Assembly: GCA_963575745.1 (NCBI GenBank)
Contig: CAUYUJ010020726.1
Coordinates: forward strand, 900,969-964,968
Source of the DNA: Prorocentrum cordatum
Lineage: Eukaryota > Sar > Dinophyceae > Prorocentrales > Prorocentraceae
Direction of reading: 5' to 3'
DNA length: 64,000 nt
Part shown: positions 10,488 to 22,243 of the stretch, one piece after another
Numbering within the stretch: the stretch's first letter is position 1
How the letters are laid out: every line of letters starts with the position of its first letter
The notes under the pieces: generated by a model
Database searches by the model: none
Told to the model about the DNA's origin: nothing
Seen by the model: the letters and a program-made list of their open reading frames with translations, nothing else
Translations under genes and position numbers: made by a program

Positions 10488-11081
10488 GTCGGGCGTGTCC
10501 CCCGACAGGGGGATTTTCGACGAAAAATTTACAAATGCACGAAACATATTCTTTTGATGTTTTCGATTATTTTTTGACATAAGCAATCCACAGAAAAAAT
10601 AATGAATACACACCAATACACAAACTGGTCCCAAATCGTATGGGGGCTATTTTTTGACTATGTTTGACCTTTTTGGGGTATGTTTGGGGTATGCTTTTAG
10701 GGCGACGAAATCTATACATATCCACTGCTCCCTGACCATGCCCGTCTTGAGCCCAGGAGCTGTGTATGCGCTCTCCTGGCCAAGCCAGGAGGGCGTGGCG
10801 TATACACCGCTGCGGGGTTGAGGATGGGCCTGGCCAGGGAGCAGTGGATATGTATAGATTTCGTCGCCCTAAAAGCATACTCCAAAAATGCCCCAAAGAG
10901 GTCAAACATAGTCAACGAATAGTCCCCAATACGATTTGGGAACTCGTTTGTGCATCGGTGTATTTCTTATTTTTTCTGTGGAGTGCTTATGTCAAAAAAT
11001 AATCGAAAACATCAAAAGAATATGTTTCGTGCATTTGTAATTTTTTCGTCGAAAATCCCCCTGGAGGGGGGCAGGCCCGAC
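10488..11081. mobile_element. Fold-back TIR element, family D (594 bp, arms about 295 bp)
   Basis: Almost the whole element is one inverted repeat. It begins GTCGGGCGTGTCCCCC and ends with the mirrored CAGGCCCGAC. The arms continue inward through TTTCGTGCATTTGTAA, the CATATTCTTTTGATG region and CACTGCTCCCTGGCCA to a centre near 10786. It is AT-richer than its surroundings. A 188-bp relative with the same ends lies at 12575-12762. No transposase is seen. Confidence 0.9.
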
Positions 11082-11217
11082 GTAAGCCTCGCTCCGCCCA
11101 GCAGCCCAGGTGGTCATCGAGGAGGTGGCGCCGGGATCGGACGAGCAGGCGCCGGGCGCGCGGCCTCGTTGGGGCACCTCCGGGACCCTGGCGGCCCACC
11201 TCTCCCTCTTCTCTTCC

Positions 11218-11348
11218 TTGGCATCGCTCGGACGTGTGCATTTTTCTTTCGGCGAGGACCATCGAGGAGCATCCTTGATCATTTGGCGAAAAAGCCACGC
11301 ACGAAACCGGAAAAAAACACAGGGAATGGACGTCCGAGCGATGGCGAG
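11218..11348. mobile_element. TIR element, family C (copy 2)
   Basis: Left end TTGGCATCGCTCGGACGTG, right end GGACGTCCGAGCGATGGC. The interior (GCATTTTTCTTTCGGCGAGG, then GAAAAAGCCACGCACGAAAC) is nearly identical to the copy at 58244-58376 inside the 3' part of the channel gene. Confidence 0.85.
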
Positions 11349-11684
11349 CTCCCGCCCTCCCCGCTTCGCTCGCTCCTCCCATCCCCCTCGCTCGCTCGCC
11401 CTCCCCTCCCCTTTCTCCAGAGCGTGAAATACCTGCCCCGCTCTCGCTTCCAGGCAAAACCAGGTCCTACCACGCGCCGCCTCGTCGAGCGGCCTGACCG
11501 GTACAGGCCGCAGTTTGGCACCGCTTGGTACCTCTTGGAAGCGAGGGTGGTCAAAAGCGAGGTAGGTTTGCTTGCCCCCTATTTCTGCTTCGCTCGCCCG
11601 CCTCTTGCGCTCGCTGCCTCGCTCCCTTGCTTCGCCCGCGCGCCTCCCCCCTTTCGGAGCACACGCTGTACAGGCATAAACTTG

Positions 11685-11805
11685 TCGGAGCTCCGCGCGG
11701 AGTCCTCGGAGCTGCGCTGCCCCTGGCGACGCCTCCCGCGTCACCCCCAGCGCACCCCGCGCGGCAGGGATGGCTTCAGCGCAGATCGAAGACATCCGCG
11801 CGAGC
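11685..11805. mobile_element. TIR element, family O (copy 1)
   Basis: The left arm contains GGAGCTCCGCGCGGAGTCCT. The right arm (GATCGAAGACATCCGCGCGA) is its imperfect reverse complement. Other copies lie at 18256-18385 and within intron 3 of the channel gene at 52486-52590. Confidence 0.6.
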
Positions 11806-12087
11806 CTTCAAAAGTTAATGCCTGTGTCGGTGTGTCTCTTTTACGTCTTCTTCCCTCTCCCGGACCACCACGGGCCCCACAAACGATGGACCCACGAGAC
11901 ATGACAGTGTTTGTTTCAGGTGCCGGATCTGAGGTGGATAGGGGGAAGTTGCCTTTCTGGAGCTGCACACCACAACAGGTGGAAAGATTTGACGAACAAA
12001 TGTTGCTGCACACGCAGAATTGAGGCGTTGCGGCGCCAGTCACCCCTTGCCGGGCCAGGACGGGCTTCGCCCGCAGGTGGGGGTCTT

Positions 12088-12143
<56 letters not shown>

Positions 12144-12570
12144 TCCCCCGTTCCCGTCCCCTCCCGCACGCCAGGTCGCCCCAGTCCCACCAACGGTCCC
12201 TCCTCAGCCGCGCGTGGAGGGGGGGAGGGGGAGGGAGGATGGCTTCTTCGAAGCACCCCTGCTTCTTAGAAGGCGCGAGCCTTATCTAGAGATGTAGGGC
12301 CAGCGTCTTCTAAGAAGCGGTCTCCTCATAAGAAGCCTTCCCCCCTGCCCCCACCCCCTTGTGCGCGCCTCGAATGGTTCTCCAAGTCCCCCCCCCGGTC
12401 CCTCCTGCGACACCGACGCCCGCGTGGCAGCCGCGGCGCACCTCTCGCAGTCATCAGTGTTGCTGACGCCGGTTCCCGTGGCGCTGCAGCGCGGGCGAAA
12501 AGACGGCACTGCACTGCCCTGCTGGGAAAGCAATGCAATCTGAATTGTCGATTTGTTAGTGTTTGTAGCC
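11806..12570. other. Intergenic with CT tract and a weak family H relative
   Basis: A CT dinucleotide tract occupies about 12088-12141. At about 12240-12350 the words CTTCTTAGAAGG and CTTCTAAGAAGC form an inverted pair that resembles the palindromes of family H. No gene was recognised. Confidence 0.5.
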
Positions 12571-12574
12571 TTAT

Positions 12575-12762
12575 GTCGGGCGTGTCCCCCTACAGAGGGA
12601 TTTTCGACGAAACATACAAAATACACCCAAAATAACCCAAAAAGGTCAAGACATTTTCAAAAATAGTTCCCAGACTGCTTTGGGAGTATGTTTGATTATT
12701 TTGAGGGCATGCTTTTTAAGAATTTGTCGTCGAAGATCCCCCTGTAGGGGGACAGGCCCGAC
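12575..12762. mobile_element. TIR element, family D (copy 2, 188 bp) with TTAT duplication
   Basis: Termini GTCGGGCGTGTCCCCCTACA and TGTAGGGGGACAGGCCCGAC are a clean inverted repeat, and TTAT sits directly outside both ends as a target duplication. The interior is AT-rich and resembles parts of the larger fold-back element at 10488-11081. It is non-coding. Confidence 0.9.
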
Positions 12763-12949
12763 TTATTTGTAGCCTTGGGTCGTTCGCAGTGTTTGGCCTC
12801 CGGAGGCCGTTTGCGGGCCTTGGGCTTGTCAAGAACGGACCCGGAAGGAGAAACTACCCGCAGAGACGACGCCAGGCGATTCCTCGACACGACCTGCAAC
12901 AGCGGTATTATTCTCTTGCACAGCTGTGCTCCAGATCTCGGACATCCTT

Positions 12950-14020
12950 ATTTTCGTCGTGGTGGTTCGTCCCCCTCGGCCCCTCCCCTGAGCCTGAGCC
13001 CCCACTCCCCAGGGCCACCCCCCCTTGGAACCGCCCATCCGTCCAGGCTTCCCAGGACAGCCCCCCTGGGCCGCCGAACCCTTTTATTTTCTTCGTGGTG
13101 GTTCGTCCCCCTCGGCCCCTCCCCTCCGCCTGAGCCCCAGCTCCCCAGGGCCACCCCCCTTGGAACCGCCCCTCCGTCCAGGCATCCCAGGGCAGCCCCC
13201 CTGGGCCGCCGAACCCTTTTACTTTCTTCGTGGTGGTTCGTCCCCCGCGGCCCCTCCCCTGAGCCTGAGCCCCAGCTCCCCTGGGCCACCCCCCCTTGGA
13301 ACCGCCCCTCCGTCTAGGCTTCCCAGGTCAGCCCCCCTGTGCCGCCGAACCTTTTATTTTCGTCGTGGTGGTTCGTCCCCCTCGGCCCCTCCCCTGAGCC
13401 TGAGCCCCAGCTCCTCTGAACCGCCCCCCTTGGGACCCCCCCTCCGTCCAGGCTTCACAGGGCAGCCCCCCTGGGCCGCCGAACCCTTTATTTTCGTCGT
13501 GGTGGTTCGTCCCCCTCGGCCACCTCCCTGGAGCCTGAGCCGGCTTCCCTGGGCCCACCCCCCCTTGGGACCTCCCCCATTCCAGGTTCCAGGACAGCCC
13601 CCTGGGCCGCCGAACCTTTTATTTCCGTCGTGGCTCGTGGTGGTTCGCCCCCCTCGGCCCCCCCCCTGAGCCTGAGCCCCAGCTCCCCCGCCACCCCCCC
13701 CTGGGGACCCCACTCCGTCCAGGCCCCTTCGTAATGGTTCGTGGTTCGTGGTGGTTCGTCCCCCTCGGCCCACCCCTGAGCCTGAGCCCCGGCTCACCTG
13801 GGCCCCCCCCCCCATGGGACCCCCCCTCCGTCCAGGCTTCCCAGGACAGACCCCCTGGGCCGCGGAACCCTTTTATTTCCGTCGTGGCTCGTGGTGGTTC
13901 GTCCCTCTTGAGCCTGAACCCCAGCTCCCCTGGGCCACCCCTCCTTGGGAGCCTTCCTCCGCCCAGGCTTCCCAGCTCCCCTGGGCCATGCTTGAAGGGC
14001 CGCCCCCCCTGGCTGCACTT
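12950..14020 (+). repeat. Satellite of about 115-140 bp units (first block)
   Basis: Units share TTCGTCGTGGTGGTTCGTCC, CTGAGCCTGAGCCCC, CTTGGAACCGCCCCTCCGTC and GGGCCGCCGAACCC. About nine units are visible with substitutions and small indels. Long open frames across it on both strands are by-products of the repeat. Confidence 0.9.
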
Positions 14021-14134
14021 CATCGCGCGCGCCGCCAGAAGAGAGCACTCGGCAAGCGCAGGGCATGCCGAGTGGCGCCTCTGATGGGCAAATTGTCCAC
14101 TACCGTTTACCAGATGTAGGACTGGGGAGGAGGG

Positions 14135-14350
14135 AGGGTGAGAGGGTCCTCCTCCTCCTCCTCCTCCTCCTCCTCCTCCTCCTTCCCTTTCCTCCTCCTC
14201 CATCCTCCTCCTCCTCCTCTCCCCTTACTCCCTCCCCCTCATTTCATCATCCTCGACCTTTCACCTCCTCCTCCTGCCACCTTCCTCCTCTCCTCCTTAT
14301 CCTCCTCGTCCTCCTCTTCCTCCTTCCTCACCTCCTCCTCCTACTCCTAC
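14135..14350 (+). repeat. CTC-rich trinucleotide region splitting the satellite
   Basis: Perfect CTC units at about 14151-14180 grade into imperfect CTC/CCT sequence. It interrupts the satellite between its two blocks. Confidence 0.8.
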
Positions 14351-14357
14351 TCCCCCC

Positions 14358-15210
14358 TCGTTCAGGCTTCCCAGGGCAGCCCCCCTGGGCGCGGAACCTA
14401 CTTTTCTTTCGTGGTTCGGTGGTTGTTCGTCCCCCTCGGCCCCCCCTGGTGCTTCGTCCCTCTCGCCCCCCCCCTGAGCCTGAGCCCCAGCTCCCCTGGG
14501 CCACCCCCCCTTGGGAGCCTTCCTCCGTCCAGGCTTCCCAGCTCCCCTGGGCCACCCCTTGGGACCCCCCCTCCGTCCAGGCTTCCTAGGGCAGCCCCCC
14601 TGGGCCGCGGAACCCTTTGGTTTTCTCGTGGCTCGTGGTCCTTCGTCCCCTTCGCCACCCCCTCCCCTCTGAGCCTGAGCCCCAGGTCACCTGGGCCGGC
14701 CCCCCCCCTCCGTCCAGGCTTCCCAGGGCAGCCCCCCTGGGCCGCGGAAACATTCATTTTCGTTGTGGCTCGTGGTGGTTCGCCCCCCTCGGCCCCCTCC
14801 CTGAGCCTGAGCCCCAGCTCCCCACCCACATTCCACTCCTTCCTCCTCCAGGCCACCCCCCCCTTGGGACGCCCCCTCCGTCCAAGGCTTCCCAGGGCAG
14901 CGCCCCCCTTGCTTGGGCCGCCGGGACCCTTTTGTTTCAGTCGTGGCTCGTGGTGCTTCGTCCCTCTCGGCCCCCCCCCCCCCCCCCCTGAGCCTGAGCC
15001 CCAGCTCCCCCAGCTCCCCTGGGCCCCCCCCGCTTGGACCCCCCCCTCCGTCCAGGCTTCCCAGGGCAGCACCCCTGGCTCGTGGTGGTTCGTCCCCCTC
15101 GGCCCCCCCCTGAGCCTGAGCCCCAGCTCCCCTGGGCCACCCCCCCTTGGGACCCCCTCTCCCTCCAGGCTTCCCAGGGCAGCCTCCCTGGGCCGTGTGT
15201 CCAGTCCTTC
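14358..15210 (+). repeat. Same satellite, second block
   Basis: About seven further units with the same core words (GGCTTCCCAGGGCAGCCCCC, GAGCCTGAGCCCCAGCTCCC), more diverged than in the first block and with short C-runs. Confidence 0.9.
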
Positions 15211-16238
15211 GCAGCTCCTCTGTGCAAGAGCCAGGGCACGCGTGACGCTTGTTTTTCCCGTGGGGTGTAGGACCACTGTTGCACGCCTGCGTCCCCACAC
15301 GTGGCATCGCTCGCGTACCATGGTGCAGCTCTGGGTAAGTTCTCATGGCAGCTGTGCCCCTTGCAGCGTCCAAGTTGGAACAACAGCCAGCCAGCTGGCC
15401 CCAACCCCGGAGCTCAGGAGGCGACGGGGAGAACGAGGGGGTGGAGAGCAGGAAGGAGCAGGGGGGGGCGGAGGATGAGCGACAGGCCTCCGGCCGAGCA
15501 TGATGGACCGAGCGAGACGGTCAGCGCGCGCGGCGAGCGCAGCTGTTCAGCAGGCGTGTCGCCGCTGCGTCTTGCGGACGCCGCCGGCCTCGCGGCAGGT
15601 GTGCACTTGCAGCCATCGCGCTGAAACAGGGGCCACTCTGGGCTCAGGAGGGCTCGGGTCCTGGGCCGCTCCCTGAGCTCACGTCGGTGATCCATTCGGG
15701 GCCGAGGTTCGCCGAGGTCAGGCAGGCTCCTTCGCTCCGTGTGCAGCGCTACCTCTGGCAGGACGATGGCTGCAGTATGTGTGTGTTGCTGCCCGAGCTC
15801 GCGAATCCTTAGCATCAGACAGCGGTGTCATCGGCCAGAACGAGCTGCACTGACATGGCATCTTACGGGTCACGGCGTGGCCTCGACCCCCCCCCTTTCC
15901 ATTCGGGACGTCTTCCGGGCCTTGTTCTCCTGGCGCCGTCCAAGCGTTCCGTCACAGTCCCAAGCTTGATGTAGGATGTGTCGATTATTCCGCTAGTTTG
16001 CAAGACTCCTTGATCCTACTGGGCTGGACGTCTCAGGTCACCGACCAAGTGTGCTTGCGCAGCCAATCGCAGAAACCCGAGTTGAAGCACGAGTGCCACG
16101 GGATCATCGCCGGTTCGCACGTCGCAGTTGATCGGTGACGTCTTCGACCCATCTGCACAGAAAATTGGCTTGGCGATGTGCAAGTATCAGACAATCAGCG
16201 CGTAGATGCTCCCTGCCTCAGGTACTTTGGGCGCTGCG
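15211..16238. other. Intergenic; one weak exon-like ORF
   Basis: An ATG at 15475 opens a stretch (begins MSDRPPAEHDGPSET) that runs to a possible donor GTGTGCACTTG near 15600. No partner exon or domain can be shown, so it is not called as a gene. The rest is unremarkable. Confidence 0.3.
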
Positions 16239-16389
16239 TAATGGGGGGGTCATAAATGGGGGGGCGGCGAGGGTGGTCCGAAAAGGTACCCAAACGGTGC
16301 CAAAACGAGCCCCCTGGGGCTCCGGAGGGGCCCGAAAGGGGCACGAAAGGGGACCGTTTCTGACCCCCCCATTTGTGACCCCCTCATTA
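16239..16389. mobile_element. TIR element, family E
   Basis: Inverted ends of about 27 bases: TAATGGGGGGGTCATAAATG on the left and CATTTGTGACCCCCTCATTA on the right. It is 151 bp long and non-coding. TA lies at both tips, consistent with a TA-targeting MITE. Confidence 0.8.
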
Positions 16390-16504
16390 AGCCACGCCCA
16401 AGTACTCTGTCTGGGCGAGTCAGAAGACATCTGATGCCAGAACTCTCTTTCCCACAGGGCCCCTACACGCCATCGCGGCGACGGCTCAGCATTCTGGACG
16501 AACG

Positions 16505-16725
16505 AAATGGGTACGGTAGGTTCGCGTCGTGTCGACCGGCGGCGACCCCGCCGCCGACGTTCAAGGTTGAACGCCGACGGCGGCCCAGAATCGGTCGATG
16601 TTGAACGATCGGACGTTGCGGAGACGGCCGATCGTTCAAGGTTGAACGATCCAGCGCGGTGTCAGGAACCAACGCCAGGGTCGACACGGCACGAACCTGC
16701 AGTACGGGAAGAATGGGTACAATGC
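16505..16725. repeat. GTTCAAGGTTGAAC palindrome repeat (copy 1)
   Basis: The self-complementary word GTTCAAGGTTGAAC occurs twice here. The segment with ACGATCCAGCGCGGTGTCAG and CAACGCCAGGGTCGACACGG resembles 17955-18130 and a part of 18430-18560, so it is a dispersed repeat. Confidence 0.55.
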
Positions 16726-16884
16726 CCTACAGCAGCTCCTTTTTCACTTTGAACAGGGCGCGCTGTCCGCGCCGCCGCGGCCTGTGTCCATTTGAGACAG
16801 GAGCTCGCCTGCCCAACAGCGGCCGCTGTCGGTTTGCGGCAGCATCTGTTGTTGGGCATTGTACCTCTTCTTTCCGTGCCCATT

Positions 16885-17095
16885 TCGGTCGCAGGCCTAG
16901 AGGTTGACCCCAACACCGATATCGGCGGTGTTCCTCCACCGAGGGAAGGAGATCCCGATCTCGGTGATGGTGGTAATATTCTGGCTTCAAGGTAACCGAA
17001 ATATTACCACCAACACCGAAATCTAGGATCATCTTTCCCATGTGGAGGCAACCTCCTGTGCTGGTGTTGGTGCCAATTTCCAGGCCTCCAATTCG
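16885..17095. mobile_element. Long imperfect inverted repeat
   Basis: Arms pair from about 16951-16980 (GATGGTGGTAATATT) with 17001-17030 (AATATTACCACCAACACCG). Weaker pairing extends outward through GTTCCTCCACC / GGAGGCAACC to about 16890 and 17095. This is probably a MITE-like element of about 200 bp, single copy in the window. Confidence 0.6.
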
Positions 17096-17225
17096 GGCGT
17101 CCAAAAGCATTGCAGGGTGCCAGGAAATCCAAAGGCTGCACGCGGACGGCATCCCGAAGCAGCGCGTTCCGACACCGGGCAGCGCCATCGTGAGCATATG
17201 CGGGAGGTTCGTGCCTGCGTTGGCG

Positions 17226-17536
<311 letters not shown>

Positions 17537-17605
17537 GGGCCCCCGCGGCCCCGCCGTGGAGCCTCATGGTGGAACGCCACCAGTGGCCGAGAATTTAGAT
17601 GCTCC

Positions 17606-17790
17606 CTCCCTCCTCCCCCTCCCCCTCCTCCTCCTCCTCCTCCTCCTCCTCCTCCTCCTCCTCCTCCTCCCCCTCCTCCTCCTCCGCCTCCTCCTCCTCC
17701 TCATCCTTCTTTTCCTCCCTCCTCCTGTCCCTCTCCTTTTCCTCCCTCCTCCTCCTCCGCCTCCTTCTCCTCCTGCTCGTTTTGGGGACC
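17606..17790 (+). repeat. CTC/TCC trinucleotide-rich tract
   Basis: Perfect CTC units at about 17626-17670, then imperfect pyrimidine-rich sequence to about 17780. Coding is not inferred. Confidence 0.85.
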
Positions 17791-17814
17791 TTGGGGCCCA
17801 CCTAACGGATCTGT

Positions 17815-17925
17815 TCGACCCCAGTTCGACTCCAGCTCAACTCAAGTTCGACTCAGGTTCGATTCATGTTCGACTCAAGGTCGACTCGAGTCGACGGACG
17901 TTCGACGCAGCTTCGACGCATGAGT
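17815..17925 (+). repeat. Short-period GTTCGACTCA tandem repeat
   Basis: Eight to nine degenerate units of about 11-12 bases based on GTTCGACTCAAG. They end in GTCGACTCGAGTCGAC, itself a palindrome. Confidence 0.75.
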
Positions 17926-17954
17926 GGAGCGAGTGGCTCCAGGAAGGTCCCCAG

Positions 17955-18130
17955 AATGAGCAGCCAACAGAATCGGTCAAAGTGGAACGATCTGGCGACC
18001 AGAAAACCGCTCATCGTTCGAGGTCGAGCGGTGCACGCGGTAGCAGGAGCCAACGCCCCAGGCCGTCACGACACGAATCTGCCGCACACCCGCGCGTTGG
18101 CGCACTGGCACCAGTTGGTATGTGCCGAAG
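17955..18130. repeat. GTTCAAGGTTGAAC-type repeat (copy 2, diverged)
   Basis: The order of words (TGGAACGATCTGG, ATCGTTCGAGGTCGAGCGGT, AGCCAACGCCCCAGG, ACGACACGAATCTGC) parallels 16600-16700, with many substitutions. Confidence 0.5.
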
Positions 18131-18255
18131 GCGCACGCGGGGGCGCCGCGCTCCCGCCCGGACGGGCTCAGGTGTCTGCCCTGAAGGCCTCCCAGGCGAA
18201 GGCCAAGGAGTGCGCTGCATGTCGTTTGGATGTGGCATCAGTCAGCATAATGTTT

Positions 18256-18385
18256 CGGAGCTCCGCGCGGATTTCTTGGATCCGCGCTGGGGCCCCTTGG
18301 CAGCGCCTCCGGCGCCGCCTGTGGCGCGCGTCGCGCCAGGGAGAGGAGGCCCCGCGCCGATCGAAGAAGTCCTCGCGGACAATCG
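18256..18385. mobile_element. TIR element, family O (copy 2)
   Basis: The left arm contains CCGCGCGGATTTCTTGGATC and the right arm GATCGAAGAAGTCCTCGCGG, an inverted repeat. The centre is GC-rich with GGCGCC palindromes. Confidence 0.7.
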
Positions 18386-18804
18386 TACTGTATGTTGGCA
18401 CCTTCTACACGTGGCATCATCTAGAACGACATGTTGGCGCCGCGTCGCCACGGCGGCGACCCCAACGCGGTCGTTCAGGGATGAACGCCGCCAGCGGCCC
18501 AAAATAGCTTGATGTCGGATGATCGGCGATTGTTCAAATTCGAATGGCTGTCCTTCATTCAAAAATATGCGCCCACGTGAACGAGACGTGAGCCTGTCTT
18601 ATCGGGCGGCCATACCTGGTGCGAGTTGTATATTCTGCGGGCTGGCAGAGACCAGCATGTATGGTCGACCTCGCTTAACATATACAGGTTCACAATTGTC
18701 ATCAATTTTGCGCGTACGTTGTTGTGTACACGTATGCGTTTTTACGTAGATGCCCATGCGAATATACAACGCGGAACTTGGGAAGGAACTGGGAGTCCAA
18801 GTAG
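18386..18804. other. Intergenic, nothing recognised
   Basis: No gene recognised. A diverged GTTCA-type repeat fragment lies at about 18430-18560. Confidence 0.4.
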
Positions 18805-21250
18805 CTTGACGAAGGACCCAACCATATGCAGGTGTGAGTACCGCAATTGTGATTCCCTTTTTCGGTGGTGATCCCTATGACGCAACGAACCGTGCTAGGG
18901 GTGTGCCGACATGAGTGGCGTGGTACACGACGCGAACGGAAACGATTGACCTGAGTACGTAGGGAGACTGAGCGCGGGTGAATCTGAGCGCGAGTGCGTC
19001 TGACTGTGAATGAATCTGCGTGCGTGCGAGTCTACGTGCACGAATGCGAGTACGCCAACGCATGGTGCAATTGTATATGATTGCTAATAGTTTGTGAATG
19101 ACTGCCTCTGAGTACTCGTGACGCTGGGCGTGGCCGCCGCAAGGAGCTTCCCCGGGGCTCCCCGACGGCATCGCCCGCGCGCCGCGACGCCACCGCGAAG
19201 ATCGCGCCCGCTTCATCCCCTTCTTTTACTCCCTCTTTGCCCGCGCACTCAAAAGTCCAAATCTGTGGGCGCAGCGCAGCGCGGAGCCCCAGCGATGCGC
19301 GCAGGTCGCCCCGGAGGGGTCCCAGCGACGCGCGCAGGTCGTCCGCTGCGCGCAGCAAAATGAGCGAGCTGGCTGGCTGATAGCGGGCAAGGCTCTTGCC
19401 GTTGGGCAGAGCGACGACGGGCGAGCGACGCGCGGAACTCCGACGGCCTCCGGCGGAGGTGTATTGGGTGGGGGAGACGCAACGGACTGCGCCGCGGGGA
19501 CCGTCGGTGGAGCTCCCTATGGGGCCACGAAACGTGTGAGGGATGTGCCGAAATGGGTGTGCGGGACGCATGCGGGCACACCCACTGGGACCTTCGGTTG
19601 GGCTCCCTATGGGGCCGCGGAACGTGTGAGGGATGTGCCGAAATGGGTGTGCGGGACGCATGCGGGCACGCCCACTGGGACCTTCGGTGGAGCTCCCTAT
19701 GGGGCCACGAAATGTGTGAAGGGTGTACCGAAATGGGCGTCCGGGGAGCATGCGGGCACACCCACTTGGGACTTTCGGTGGAGCTTCCTGATGGGGCCAC
19801 GGAAAACGTGTGGGGATGTGCGAAATGGGCTAGTGCGGACGCGTGCGGGCACCGCCCACTGGGACCATCGGTGGAGCTCCTATGGGGCCACGAAATGGCG
19901 TGAGGGATTGTGCCGCATGGATGTGCGGGACCGCATGGCGGGCAGTGCCACTGGGGACCTTCGTTGGAGCTAACTAAGGGGCCACGAACATGGTGTGAGG
20001 GTGTACCGAATATGGGTTGTGCGGGACGCCTATGCGGGCAGACCCACTGGGCCCTTGGCTGAGCGGCCTATGGGGCCACGAACCGTCGTAAGTGTGAACG
20101 GTGAGCCGGCATGGGTGTGCGGGACGCATGCGGGCACACCCACTGGGACTTTCGGTGGAGCCCTCTTATGAGGCCACGAAACGTGTGAACGGTGTGCCGA
20201 AATGGGCGTGCGGGACCCATGTGGGCACACCCATGGAGCTCCCTATGGGGCCACGAAACGTGTGAAAGGTGTGCCAAAATGGGTGTGCGGGACGCATGCG
20301 GGCACACCCACTGTGACCTTCGGTGGGGCTCCCTTACTGGAAGCCCCCGAAGCGTAGTGAGGAATGCGCCGACGCCGTGTTGTGCTGTGCGGGACGCATA
20401 TGCGGGCATTCCCCGGGACCTTCGGTGGAGCCCCCTGGGGGCCACGAAAACGTGGTGAGGGGTTGTGCCGACCTGGGTTGTGCGGACGCAATTGCGGGGC
20501 ACACCACGGGGACTTCGGTGGAGACTCGCTTATGGGGCAACGAGGCGTGCGACAGGGTTTTTTGTACCGAAATGTTGATACATTTTGTTTACGTGACTTT
20601 TGCCTTGTATCGTGTGCGAGGACGAGGACGCATGCGGGCACACCACGGGACCTTCGGTGGCGCTCCTATGGGTCCACGAACAGTTCCGGAAGGGTGTGCC
20701 GAAATGGGTGTGCGGGACGCATGCGGGCACACCCATGAGACCTTCGGTGGAGCTCCTATGGGGCCACGAACCGTGTGAGGGGTGTGCCGTCATGGAGTGT
20801 GCGGGACGCATGCGGGCACACCCACTGGGACCTTCGGTGGAGCTCCCTATGGGGCCACGAAACGTGTGAAGGGTGTGCTACAATGTGCGTGCGGGTCGCA
20901 TGCGGGCACACCCACTGGGACCTTTTGTGGAGCCCTCTTATGGGGCCACGAAACGTGTGAGGGGTGTGCCGAAATGGGTGTGCGGGACGCATGCGGGCAC
21001 ACCCACTGGGACCTTCGGTGGGGCCCTCTTATGAGGCCACGAAACGTGTGAACGGTGTGCCGAAATGGGTGTGCGGGACGCATGCGGGCACACCCACTGG
21101 GACCTTCGGTGGAGCTCCCTATGGGGAGGAGGAGGAGGAGGAGGAGGAGGAGGAGGAGGAGAAGAGGAGGAGAAGAGGAGGAGACGCGGGGACCGTTTCT
21201 TCAAAACGAGGACCCACCACCACAGGATGGTTGGGAAAAACAAGGAGTGA
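18805..21250 (+). repeat. Satellite-cored element, family K (copy 1)
   Basis: The core (about 19480-21120) is a tandem array of about 90-120 base units containing CTATGGGGCCACGAAACGTG, GTGTGCGGGACGCATGCGGG and CACTGGGACCTTCGGTGG. The left flank (18808-18855: GAAGGACCCAACCATATGCA, then GTACCG and TTGTGA) and right flank (21180-21245: TCAAAACGAGGACCCACC) match the flanks of the array in intron 1 of the channel gene. That defines a larger element with conserved ends and a variable core. An unrelated 500-base stretch (about 18930-19470) lies between the first unit and the main array. Confidence 0.75.
21126..21185 (+). repeat. GGA trinucleotide tract at the 3' edge of array K1
   Basis: GGA/GAA units replace the expected continuation of a satellite unit directly after CTCCCTATGGGG. 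A GGA tract is found inside a unit of array K3 (60520-60590) as well. Confidence 0.85.
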
Positions 21251-21569
21251 ATCTATAATTTGGCCCGGGGGCGTCCCAGGTGTCTCCCCAGCCGCTGAGA
21301 AGAGCTGGCCGCAGAGAAGCCAAGAATCCCGCAGAGGGCACGAGAAAACAACAAGGGACCCCACGGGCATTCTCGACGCTCCCAGGACGGCTCAGGACAG
21401 ACTGACTGAGCCCATAAGCCTCACGGGACCCCTGGAGGGCCCCTGAGAGGCAAACATCATTCACTCTCATTTAATGTCGCATTCATTGTACGGTTCTTGT
21501 TCCCCCGCTGCTCAGAGCACCCGAGTCGGCAAAAGGGCTCCAAATATTCTTCCCAGACAGCGCGAAGTG

Positions 21570-21800
21570 CCTTCAGAAGGACACCGAAAGGCGCCCAAGA
21601 CAGCCCAAGAGGGCCCCAAGACGCTCCCAGGGGCATTTGGGGGAGTTCAAGACGGCCCAATAGGGCCCCAGTACGACCCAAGTGGGGAGTCAGATGGTCC
21701 TGCGCAGCCCCCGGAGTCTCCCAAGACGGCCTGGAAGAGCCCAAGATTGCCTTGGAGGCCCCCAAGGTTCCTCCGAAGTTGCTCCAGCGGGTGCTCCGAA
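21570..21800 (-). repeat. Degenerate CTTGGGGCC-type repeat, minus orientation
   Basis: The plus strand shows GCCCAAGACAGCCCAAGAGG and GGGCCCCAAGACGCTCCC. These are the complement of the CTTGGGGCC repeat seen at 2620-3030 and 30640-33100. Confidence 0.65.
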
Positions 21801-22030
21801 CAGGCTTCAACCATTTATGTTCGTGAGATTTGGGTGGATCGTTGCGCACCCGTTGGCTCCACTGATGGAGCTTCCCAAGCAGCTCAAGCAGCCCCCAAGA
21901 TTGCTCCCAGATGTCCCGAAAGAACCCCAGAGAGCCACAAAGCGTGTAACATACGCTGTAAGTTGGCCCCATGTGGACACCCTTGGCGCTCAGCCCAGCT
22001 TCTAAGGAAGTGCCCCCAGGAAGTCCGCAT

Positions 22031-22243
22031 TCTAGGCCTCTCAGATGGGGTTGGAGTATATGGCGTCGGAGGATCGCGCCGCATCGCCGATGCACCGGCG
22101 ATGCTGCTCGATGCGGATCCCGATTCTCGCCACATCGACGGGAGCGATGAATCGCCGACGTCGCCGATGCATCGCCGATGCATCGGCGACGCGGTGCGAT
22201 CCTCCGACCCCATTTACTCCGACCCCACCTACGAGGCCTCTGC
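22031..22243. mobile_element. TIR element, family J (copy 2) with GCAT target duplication
   Basis: Left arm TCTAGGCCTCTCAGATGGGG, right arm CCCCACCTACGAGGCCTCTG. GCAT at 22027-22030 and 22244-22247 flanks it. A duplicated copy of the surrounding DNA without the element lies at 22663-22775 and serves as an empty site. The interior consists of CATCGCCGATG-type palindromes. Confidence 0.85.

Noticed and set aside
14138-15478. Open frames of 300-450 residues over the 12.95-15.2 kb satellite
   Set aside because: Composition is Pro/Ser/Leu-rich from satellite units on both strands, with no independent coding evidence.
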